This document shows positions 61,301 through 64,000 of a stretch of DNA of 64,000 bases, piece after piece. The notes beneath the pieces are model-generated. The model did not search any database, was not told where the DNA came from, and saw only the letters and a program-made list of their open reading frames with translations. Made by a program: the position numbers and the translations under genes. The stretch is from assembly GCA_964016985.1 (NCBI GenBank), contig OZ024823.1, positions 41,264,264 through 41,328,263 of the forward strand, in the 5' to 3' direction. Numbering within the stretch: position 1 is the stretch's first letter; every line of letters begins with the position of its first letter. The DNA comes from Anodontia alba (taxonomy: Eukaryota > Mollusca > Bivalvia > Lucinida > Lucinidae).

Positions 61301-63061
61301 CAGTAGGACAAGGATTAAGAAACAGTTGCACAAAAAGCAACATTAGGCAAAAAATGTATGGAATAAAGTGTACGAAGTTTTAGGATATTTACTGTAGTCC
61401 TCTTATGTAAGCTATGGATATACATGTACATGTACCTGAAGATAGCACTTGAGTAAAGTTGTGTCAATAATCTGGGCTAATTGGTCTTTGTTATCTACAA
61501 CCTTGTTTCCTTCTTTAATGGCTGTTGTTGGTTCCAGTTTGTCTTTGATTAATTCTCGTCTTTTCTGGAAAAGAAAATTCCAAACCAATTATTTTCAATA
61601 AAACTCACACTCTCAGGCTCTTCCATAGAATTCAAACTTATCAACATTTGTTGAAAACTAAAACAGATGATCCAAACATCTCCAAAAGAAGAAGTACGAC
61701 AGACTCCACCAACCTGTACAGTCGAAAAACAATGCACTATTTTACCCTTGGCTTAATAAGGTACGATTTTCCTTACTGACCACACATTCCAAAATACTGA
61801 TGTATCCAGGGTTATTCAGCTGACAGACAGTTACCATTTTGGAAACTTGAGGTTTTTATTGGCTACCTACAACTACTATTAATCTTTGTTTGTGTTGAGG
61901 TTTTACGGCTCAGTCAACCAAATGGGGTCATGTCGAGCGCGGTCAGTTTACCTAACCACACGTTTACTGGGCAGGCTTAGTCCTCTAAGTGGTTAACCAG
62001 TATTGTGTACATTCTTTCGCCAGAAACTGACAACTGCCCTTCTTGAATCAGCGGAAGGGAGAAAATGACCGTAGAAAATATTTCATGATCAATCTCCACG
62101 AAAGAATGTTGCCAACCTCGGCGGGGGTTGAACCCGCGACCTCCTGGTCTCCAGTCGGACGGCGCATCCAACTGAGCCACAGAGGCCGGCACTACTATTA
62201 ATGAATATATTACTAATGTAAGGTATTTGATTGGCTACCTATTACTACTACTTATAAATCTCTCAACAATAGAAGGTATCAAATGTGTAAAGGGTATTGA
62301 GATTGTAATGATTGCCAGACTTCTTATTTGTGACCTGCCAAAGAAAAAAAGATTTTTTTTTGGTGTAAAACTGGTCTAACATTTTTGAACCACTGTAGGT
62401 AGAAAGATATATCTGGTATTGATGCCAAGAATTATTTCTGTATTTTAAACTTCACACTTATCAAAGAATCTCATTAGGAGAAGCCTGATAAGGAGTTAAA
62501 GTATCCTGTAATAATTTGGGTAAATATGATAAATCAGCTGAGCAGAACAATTCCCACAAGGTGTTTGAAGATATCTACATGTCCTATTCAGATGAAAAAT
62601 ACTCCTATGGACTCCCATCTCATCTTGCAAACTACCTAAATACTTCCTTGTGAGTCTAAAAGTATATTTGAGCCAGCACACAAAAAGGGACCTTATGATT
62701 TTCTGGTTTGTAGTTCTTCAAATGCGCATGTATAGTCCCCTATTTGGGCTACAGACATATATTTTTTGCCTGAAGCTTCCTCAAGGTCTTTACTACATGT
62801 CTGTGAACAGCAAAGGCTCTGGCGAGGCTGCGCTTATGCGCAGCCTCGCCTGAGCCTTTGCTGGTCACCTAAGTGATAAATACCCTTTTCTCATGTGCTG
62901 GCTCATTTGTAAACTTACATCTTTGAGGTAGTCGATGAGTGCCATAAGACCTTTCTCAAGGTCACTACCTTCAAGGTCAGGCAATTTCTCAGGATAATCT
63001 AGCTGTTTTCGAAAATCTTGGGGTAATAAGTTTGGGTATAACCCTATCACATGTGAGGGAT
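37219..63061 (-). CDS. VPS39: VPS39 / Vam6, HOPS-complex subunit, C-terminal 516 residues (14 exons)
   Basis: Known: VPS39 is the HOPS subunit that contacts Rab7 and tethers late endosomes/autophagosomes to lysosomes; it has an N-terminal CNH propeller, an alpha-solenoid (clathrin-type repeats) and a C-terminal zinc-binding domain. Seen: 14 exons join without a break and in phase, all with GT-AG introns. From the window edge: DPSHVIGLYPNLLP (1-14), IIDTTLLKCYLQ (80-91), KFSELIILYEKKGLHEK (122-138), GHERTVQYLQHLG (156-168), IFTEDLPEVEGLPRNLVLGY (193-212). These are close to identical to animal VPS39. The end has C480-x2-C483 and H502-x2-C505 around ARYPNGVIVH, the Vps39 domain 2 zinc site. Stop TGA at 37219-37221. 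The CNH part lies beyond 64000. No damage seen; introns are filled with MITEs, SINEs and a Helentron-like element. Confidence 0.96.
37375..37530. repeat. Foldback MITE, family T (copy 3)
   Basis: 'ccacaaaaacgtacattgtg' and 'acaacatgtttttgtggaga', with one arm partly deleted. Confidence 0.6.
37564..37671. mobile_element. ACGT-rich perfect foldback MITE (copy 2)
   Basis: 108 bp, CCCAGTGGGC..GCCCGCTGGG. Arms match almost base for base through 'acaacgtcggctcaacgtcg' and its complement. Inside the last VPS39 intron. Confidence 0.87.
38030..38220 (+). repeat. Foldback repeat, family Y (copy 3)
   Basis: 'atggttcataatgagccata' and 'aggatctacactgtttgcca', then 'ttgatttgaccgagacccct' and 'tttcagaaactccggggtga', as near 295-550. 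Confidence 0.6.
38291..38382 (-). CDS. VPS39: VPS39 exon with CxxC motif
   Basis: Residues 460-489, VHEQRMFYQKEKIVVTDLKS then CVVCKKRIGN. Acceptor tacattag, donor acag|gtaatg (phase 2). Confidence 0.95.
38527..38710. mobile_element. TTAA-flanked MITE, family R (complete copy)
   Basis: TTAACATTTACCACTCTCTG at left and 'gaagtgctaagcgTTAA' at right. Internal arms 'tttcttattttttcaagaaa' and 'ctgtgaaaaataagaaaaa'. Confidence 0.75.
38870..39318 (+). pseudogene. LINE 3'-end fragment
   Basis: Same sequence as the end of the LINE at 9530-11895: 'agccaaacctccaacatctg' at 38871, then WREWKLLAIDPHDRHTWRSG near 39145-39205, and a gatgatgatgacag tail. 5' truncated, as expected for target-primed insertion, with frame breaks. 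Confidence 0.82.
39319..39740 (+). other. Unassigned stretch with one protein-like frame
   Basis: A 71-codon frame at 39472-39687 (HEKCHMLKLFSGEFLENWQE) has a protein-like mix with Trp and Cys. There is no splice context and no known match. It may be a remnant of an element; the chance of noise is high. Confidence 0.25.
40325..40475. repeat. Foldback MITE, family T (best copy)
   Basis: Near-perfect hairpin: 'tgtgggtactcattagaagc' 'acctcagtgaggt' 'gcttctaatgagtacccaca', flanked by tctccacaaaatcgtatg and catatgtttttgtggaga. Others: 17587, 36425, 37375, 42205, 50595, 50803, 51360, 56560, 59535, 59772, 60651 and 63115. Confidence 0.78.
40493..40627 (-). CDS. VPS39: VPS39 exon, start of C-terminal domain 2
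   Basis: Residues 415-459: ALELLPPSIKIKDILGYLEN, then VLELKSATKHQSQVLRNMLF, SESLQ. Acceptor tattacag, donor cag|gtatgt. Confidence 0.95.
40835..41095. repeat. Foldback repeat, family V
   Basis: 'ggatacactttctggaggca' start; arms 'acaaagttgtctcctttgta' and 'acaaaggagacaactttgtg' around 41000-41055. Confidence 0.65.
41205..41370. repeat. Family R MITE, diverged
   Basis: 'gagaaaataaagcaagacaa' against 'ggcaagccctattttctcag', flanked by 'agcagatgacc' and 'ggtcatctgct'. Confidence 0.55.
41492..41644 (-). CDS. VPS39: VPS39 exon
   Basis: Residues 364-414: VYYYLLKVYLQPPEPSFLGL, then a linker, then VRAALRLMEEHAGCIETEK. Acceptor atattttcag, donor aag|gtattt. Matches the VYLSLL..YLSPP and ALQVLE..TTK segments of VPS39. 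Confidence 0.93.
41690..41885. repeat. Family R MITE
   Basis: 'gcatttcatgcaaactgtct' and 'acaatttgcatgaaatgtca' arms; 'cagcagatgacattccgata' at left. Confidence 0.7.
42359..42404 (-). CDS. VPS39: VPS39 exon (46 nt)
   Basis: Residues 348 (split)-363, EYCRRHYKRSKPNDCD. Acceptor ctttttcag, donor gat|gtaagt. Corresponds to EYCHKHYDRNKD of VPS39. Confidence 0.94.
42445..42669. mobile_element. TA-flanked foldback MITE
   Basis: TIRs 'cacaatctctttataac' and complement of 'gtaaagaggttgtagtg'; TA on both sides. Centre is a perfect hairpin: tatattgaaaaaatgaccat / atggtcatttttcaatata. Confidence 0.75.
42810..43015 (+). repeat. Foldback MITE, family Q
   Basis: 'gcaaacagtgtagacccaga' then 'agctcctaaaaagagcagt' and 'tatctacactgt'; ends 'gcagtctgaatattc'. 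Confidence 0.55.
43075..44330. repeat. Tandem-core dispersed element, about 5-6 diverged units
   Basis: Units of roughly 155 bp share 'gtgaccttgaaaatgaggtc', 'aaaatctaatcacttctttc' and 'gatgtatctgtgctagtttg'. The right end is 'gacagacacacagacggatg' and 'gtttgcgggcgttataata'. Same layout as the Helentron/pearl-like elements, but termini are not resolved. Confidence 0.65.
44515..44580. repeat. Isolated GATC hairpin module
   Basis: 'gtgtagaccctgatcagatg' and 'catctgatctgggtctacat' around 'ccgcattctgtgg'. Same arms as in family Q. Confidence 0.65.
44929..45018. repeat. Long near-perfect palindrome
   Basis: 'ttaacattttgtttagcatt' and 'aatgctaaacaaaatgttaa' with inner arms gattctgtacattttgcat / atgcaaaatgtacagaatc. 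A direct repeat 'gttaacaagtattatatgat' follows at 45010 and 45060. Confidence 0.8.
45311..45546. mobile_element. Foldback MITE with CGAGGTTATAAAA ends (copy 2)
   Basis: Right end 'agttttataacctcgg', left end diverged 'gcggtcataaaactttt'. Inner 'catgctcagctga' repeated as in 20353-20591. Confidence 0.7.
45752..45854 (-). CDS. VPS39: VPS39 exon
   Basis: Residues 314 (split)-347: FFEERAILLGRLGRHETALG then LYVIIMQDTKLAE. Acceptor actttcag, donor aga|gtaagt. Confidence 0.95.
46302..47046 (-). mobile_element. SINE S1, with repeated tail and a nested S2 SINE
   Basis: The tail text ('gaggttttatggcccagt') is followed by a second version ('aggtttaacagcccagt', 46390), then by S2, then by the body and tRNA head ending near 47046. 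Confidence 0.82.
46484..46837 (-). mobile_element. tRNA-derived SINE, second family (S2)
   Basis: Tail (TTTG)n at the left, tRNA-like head at the right; on the minus strand the head reads GTGGCTCAGTTGGTAGAGCA, a good A-box, with a B-box-like GGTCCGATCCC. 'gtcctctaag' flanks both sides (46474-46483, 46838-46847). Confidence 0.88.
47490..47618 (-). CDS. VPS39: VPS39 exon
   Basis: Residues 271 (split)-313: HIPNKAGTEPSELGFYRKKL then IDFLQGSTYYKPEELLPRFP, MN. Acceptor tatttcag, donor aatg|gtgaga. Confidence 0.95.
47861..48106. mobile_element. GGGCCC foldback MITE (copy 7)
   Basis: Same subtype as 8711-8953; one central arm is damaged (ctctcatctttcaacaaaa). Confidence 0.82.
48256..50440 (+). mobile_element. 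Helentron/pearl-like element with 11-unit core (copy H3)
   Basis: Same ends as the element at 26556-28015 ('acaagagctgtcggaggaca' to 'gtacaggcgagctaaaaac'). The core (about 48460-49850) has 11 units of about 127 bp in the order A B A B A B A A A A A. The unique 3' part is nearly identical to that of H2. No coding capacity; a 62-codon frame shared by the two copies is a by-product of the repeat. Confidence 0.83.
50595..50940. repeat. Two family T foldbacks
   Basis: First: 'atactcattagaagcacctc' to 'gaggtgctcctaac' (50630-50665). Second: 'gatgtgggtacccatctgaa' 'ttgcatcaacttgttgatgcaa' 'attctaatgagtacccacaa' (50822-50880). Confidence 0.65.
51360..51525. repeat. Family T foldback, diverged
   Basis: 'ttgccacatcaaaacatac' and 'gacatgttttggcacaaaa' arms; ends 'atctggagctatgt'. 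Confidence 0.55.
51596..51713 (-). CDS. VPS39: VPS39 exon
   Basis: Residues 232-270: EHVIYQWHDKSEELHSRFAQ then LLREKVQTYMSEYLQSLPE. Acceptor ttttcag, donor gaag|gtaaca. Confidence 0.95.
51737..51946 (-). mobile_element. TTAA-flanked MITE, family P (copy 7)
   Basis: TTAACCCTAGTCCTGCCGAA to GCAGGACAAGGGTTAA; full hairpin. Only 23 bp from the VPS39 splice acceptor at 51713. Confidence 0.87.
51950..52395. repeat. Family V foldbacks, two diverged copies
   Basis: 'aaaaggaaagaattcgctcc' and 'agcaaattctttcattttag' (52261-52305) form the second hairpin; 51990-52160 holds a partial first copy. Confidence 0.55.
52429..52637. mobile_element. TTAA-flanked MITE, family W (copy 1)
   Basis: TTAACTCTTTCGGTGCC at left, 'ttgcagtgaaagagTTAA' at right. 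The hairpin 'agcgtagatccagatgagac' / 'catctggatctatgctgttt' belongs to the shared module group. Confidence 0.8.
52670..52956 (+). mobile_element. SINE S1, full length, plus strand
   Basis: tRNA-like head (GGCCTCGGAGGCTCAGTTGG, then GTGGGTTCAACCCCC), body and tail. 14-bp duplication gactgaaatgaagc at 52656-52669 and 52957-52970. Confidence 0.9.
53260..53376 (-). CDS. VPS39: VPS39 exon
   Basis: Residues 193-231: IFTEDLPEVEGLPRNLVLGY then LENISKTNRSKKDLAIPYL. Acceptor ctttcag, donor tta|gtaagt. The IFTEDLPEVE..LP motif is diagnostic for VPS39. Confidence 0.97.
53405..53570. repeat. Family R MITE
   Basis: 'ttaacctttagtactttcca' start and 'ctccacatgctattaaagg' end; arms 'cagaaaatagggcacaacat' / 'ccctgtttttctgggaaaa'. 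Confidence 0.55.
53810..54023 (-). mobile_element. TTAA-flanked MITE, family P (copy 8, complete)
   Basis: TTAACCCTTGTCATGCTGAA to GCATGGCAAGGGTTAA. Confidence 0.9.
54227..54470. mobile_element. GGGCCC foldback MITE (copy 8)
   Basis: Left end slightly changed (gggcccagcagatcaaagc); otherwise complete. Confidence 0.86.
54471..54658. mobile_element. GGGCCC foldback MITE (copy 9, left end missing)
   Basis: Directly abuts copy 8. Has the central hairpin (ttgcatttgcaaaagct) and right end 'ttttgaacaaccaggccc'. Subtype of 8711 and 47861. Confidence 0.75.
54704..54780. repeat. (GA)n/(GACA)n microsatellite
   Basis: Purine-rich run of gagaga and gacagaca repeats in a VPS39 intron, about 70 bp from the exon at 54850. 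Confidence 0.9.
54850..54923 (-). CDS. VPS39: VPS39 exon
   Basis: Residues 168 (split)-192: AEHLKLIFEFAEWVLRENPE then DGLK. Acceptor attgtag, donor aag|gtatga. Confidence 0.95.
55185..55440 (-). mobile_element. SINE-like repeat S3 inside E2
   Basis: 'ttgtgttggggttaaatgac' to 'gcccaactgtaagccgata'. The element sequence resumes with 'acatgtaataacacctgcaa'. Confidence 0.65.
55617..55860. mobile_element. GGGCCC foldback MITE (copy 10)
   Basis: Complete and least diverged: GGGCCCAGTTGTTCAAAGCG to AACAACTGGGCCC. Confidence 0.9.
56560..56745. repeat. Family T foldback remnant with (AAAT)n
   Basis: 'attgtgaagaaaataaataa' run, then 'gtgggtattcattagaagct' and 'atactttttggttaaaga'. Poorly paired. Confidence 0.45.
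56830..57000. repeat. Family V remnant
   Basis: 'acaggaagtatgaatatatc' and 'ttatttccctttgtggtgta' are weakly like 59105-59285. Little else seen here. Confidence 0.3.
57293..57349 (-). mobile_element. SINE S1 tail fragment
   Basis: Only the tail (ttgtgttgaggttttacggc to gtcgagcgtgg) is present, 20 bp from the VPS39 donor at 57369. Confidence 0.75.
57369..57455 (-). CDS. VPS39: VPS39 exon
   Basis: Residues 139 (split)-167: LSLLMKQAARPNSPLRGHER then TVQYLQHL. Acceptor tttttcag, donor ttgg|gtaaga. Confidence 0.95.
57480..58200. other. VPS39 intron, T-rich stretch, dispersed-repeat and family R remnants
   Basis: 57540-57665 is T-rich (long T runs give spurious Phe-rich frames). 57780-57900 looks like the end of a tandem-core element ('gacagatgaacagacaggtg'). 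58035-58190 has weak family R text ('ggccttgacatttcattcta', 'gtgctatctgctg'). Confidence 0.4.
58354..58563. mobile_element. TTAA-flanked MITE, family W (copy 2)
   Basis: TTAACTCTTTCACTGCC at left and 'tttggcactgaaagtgtaaa' at right. Perfect hairpin: 'agatccagatgagacggctc' with complement 'gagccgtctcatctggatct'. Confidence 0.82.
58802..59015 (+). mobile_element. TTAA-flanked MITE, family P (copy 9)
   Basis: TTAACCCCTTTCATGTTGAA to CAGCAGGACAAGAGTTAA. Confidence 0.87.
59105..59285. repeat. Foldback repeat, family V
   Basis: 'ggatacactttcagaggaag' with 'tagactccttttcagaaggg' and 'aaacaggaagtcacaaaaat'. Confidence 0.6.
59303..59444 (-). CDS. VPS39: VPS39 exon
   Basis: Residues 92-138: TNDALVAPLLRLKDNKVHVD, EAERSLKKKEKFSELIILYE, KKGLHEK. 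Acceptor attgcag, donor aaag|gtaaaa. Part of the conserved Vps39 domain 1 / solenoid region. Confidence 0.97.
59480..59965. repeat. Two neighbouring family T foldbacks
   Basis: First (59535-59700): 'acattagaactgcctcactg' 'aggcagttctaatgagta'. Second (59772-59965): 'tactcattagaagtgcctca' / 'gacacttctaatgagtaacc', with rough outer repeats 'ggctccagataag' and 'tatctagagttgtg'. Confidence 0.72.
60330..60542 (-). mobile_element. TTAA-flanked MITE, family P (copy 10)
   Basis: TTAACCCTGGTCCTCCTGAA at left; right end 'cagaatgacaagg' has lost TTAA. The hairpin tip has a duplicated 'aagaagcc'. Confidence 0.82.
60651..60826. repeat. Foldback MITE, family T
   Basis: 'acatagttccagataagaat' to 'tcatttggagctatgt' as outer ends; arms 'actcattagaagtgccttag' / 'agcacttctaatgagtacc'. 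Confidence 0.7.
60967..61395. repeat. Family X MITE carrying a family P insertion
   Basis: 'atggtaaatgtcttaaaatt' at left and 'agttttaggatatttactgt' at right belong to one X element. The P element 61105-61318 sits in its TTAA; in the X copies at 15605 and 22950 the same spot reads tattttaagaa and tttttaagaaa. Confidence 0.8.
61105..61318 (+). mobile_element. TTAA-flanked MITE, family P (copy 11, reference copy)
   Basis: TTAACCCTTGTTCTGCTGAA at left, CAGTAGGACAAGGATTAA at right, complete hairpin (cagttggcttcttcagaagccaactg). TTAA target and CCC.. ends are the hallmarks of piggyBac-mobilised elements (established knowledge). Confidence 0.88.
61436..61564 (-). CDS. VPS39: VPS39 exon
   Basis: Residues 49-91: KRRELIKDKLEPTTAIKEGN, KVVDNKDQLAQIIDTTLLKC, YLQ. 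Acceptor cttttccag, donor cag|gtacat. QIIDTTLLKCYL is a hallmark of the family. Confidence 0.96.
61884..62190 (-). mobile_element. SINE S1, full length
   Basis: Tail at left, tRNA-like head at right (minus: GGCTCAGTTGGATGCGCC, GCGGGTTCAACCCCC). Duplication actactattaat at 61872-61883 and 62191-62202. Least diverged S1 copy here. Confidence 0.92.
62205..62800. other. VPS39 intron, nothing firm
   Basis: No exon or repeat identified with confidence. 'gcctgataaggagttaaa' and 'taatttgggtaaatatga' near 62484-62530 may be the end of a family Q element. Confidence 0.4.
62806..62870. repeat. Perfect short GC-rich hairpin
   Basis: 'agcaaaggctctggcgaggc' and 'gcctcgcctgagcctttgct' with tgcgcttatgcgca at the tip; unusually GC-rich for the region. 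50 bp from the VPS39 donor at 62919. Confidence 0.8.
62919..63061 (-). CDS. VPS39: VPS39, most upstream exon in the window
   Basis: Starts with the last two bases of a split Asp codon: PSHVIGLYPNLLPQDFRKQL then DYPEKLPDLEGSDLEKGLMA and LIDYLKD. Acceptor ctttcag, donor gat|gtaagt. Corresponds to DPTHVMGLYPDLLP of VPS39, about 40% into the protein. Confidence 0.97.
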
Positions 63062-63114
63062 CTGAAAGAAAAGGTACAAGGGGTTATCAGTAAATTTGTA
63101 GATATAGGCACACA

Positions 63115-63275
63115 AAAAACTAGGTATTAATATATATCTTATCTCTCCACAAAAATATTTGTGGTAGGTTCTCACTGGAACTGCCTTACCATGATGATTG
63201 CAATGAGAATCTACAACACATTTTTATGGAGAGAAGAGAAACCTTTATCTGGGCATTCCACTTACCTAAAGCTAC
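63115..63275. repeat. Family T foldback, diverged
   Basis: 'ctccacaaaaatatttgtgg' and 'acacatttttatggagagaa' with 'ttctcactggaactgcctta' inside. Confidence 0.55.
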
Positions 63276-63334
63276 ATCAAATAACTTTCCAAAAACACTA
63301 TTTTAACCCATTTTAATCTGGAGACCCCCAAAAA

Positions 63335-63415
63335 GGTTAACTGGCGAACAGTGCAGACCCAGACTGCAGAATGTGGCATCTGATCAGGATCTCCACTGTT
63401 TGCAAATAGTTCAGC
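63335..63415 (+). repeat. GATC hairpin module, family Q-like remnant
   Basis: 'gcgaacagtgcagacccaga' and 'gatcaggatctccactgttt' arms around 'ctgcagaatgtggcatc'. Confidence 0.5.
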
Positions 63416-63499
63416 CAGGAATATCTAAACCACATAGGCAAACATACCTAATTCTGAAATTCAACTCTTCTATAAAAATAATTTTTTTTTGTGCAGAAA

Positions 63500-63800
63500 G
63501 GTGGGGGGTGGGTGGGTGGGTGGGGGGGGTGGGGGGGGGGTATATTGTCGAAAACTGGTCAATTGATACACAGCTCCAGATAAAGGCTGTATTGTGGGGA
63601 GGAGAGGGGGTAAAGGGGGGGCAGTATATTGTCTAAAATGGGTTGATACACAGCTCCAGATAAAGGGTGTATTGTGTACTGTGAAGAGGGGAGGAACGAG
63701 GGGAGGGGAGGGGGCGGGTGTGGGATTTGGCAGTATACAGTCTAAAATGGGTTAGTTGATACACAGTCCCAGATAAAGGGTGTACAGTTATTTTTTCTCA
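63500..63800. repeat. G-rich tract followed by three tandem units
   Basis: 63501-63540 is almost pure G with T spacers. Then 'ttgatacacag..ccagataaagg' occurs three times (63563, 63644, 63750), separated by purine-rich runs. Confidence 0.8.
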
Positions 63801-64000
63801 TTAGAATGGTCTCAGAATACTGTATTTACAGGCAGGTCTGAGCAAAGAATGTAGACTCAGATCTGATCTCTAGATAAAAGAGGTATCCATATTTTTTCTA
63901 AGTTCTCCATGAACTTAGTTGGCCCAGAGGTTTCAGGAAAGTTATTTAAAGGTGTGAATGGATGACCAACAGGCTGATGACAGATGGGGAGTGATCACAA

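Overview
This is eukaryotic, AT-rich animal DNA. The only host genes I can support are split into many short exons with canonical GT-AG introns, and the rest is dense with dispersed repeats. The repeat types point to a mollusc, most likely a bivalve: tRNA-derived SINEs, Helentron/pearl-like elements with tandem cores, foldback MITEs and mariner relics. No operons, CRISPR arrays or free-standing RNA genes were seen. The species cannot be named from this window.

Two genes lie head-to-tail on the minus strand and both encode proteins of the VPS39 group. The right one (63061 down to 37219, 14 exons, 516 residues visible) is the C-terminal part of VPS39/Vam6, the HOPS-complex subunit for late endosome-lysosome fusion. 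It is complete at its 3' end and runs off the right edge at its 5' end. The left one starts with an ATG at 17188 and runs leftward through five exons to 3131, then off the left edge. Its 119 visible residues match the start of the VPS39 beta-propeller (CNH) domain but are clearly more divergent. About 20 kb of repeats separates them.

Layout: 1-17112 is intronic sequence of the left gene. It holds a 2.7 kb Helentron-like element with a tandem core (4197-6857), a broken LINE (9530-11895), a 575-bp unit in triplicate (12475-15380) and a mariner (13296-14351). 17189-37218 is intergenic: a second mariner, a 31-bp minisatellite, nested MITEs, a 1 kb element, a second Helentron-like element, two broken compact reading frames that I cannot identify (28072-29242), a SINE dimer and a 1.24 kb hAT-like element. 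37219-63061 is VPS39 with repeat-filled introns, including a third Helentron-like element (48256-50440). 63062-64000 is another VPS39 intron.

The most striking non-genic signal is the number of foldback families. Several families with unrelated ends carry the same internal hairpin module (GCAAACAGTG..GATCAG and its complement). At least three families sit in TTAA sites, and one pair of copies gives a clean filled-site/empty-site comparison. All sequence statements were made by eye; no database search or alignment was run.
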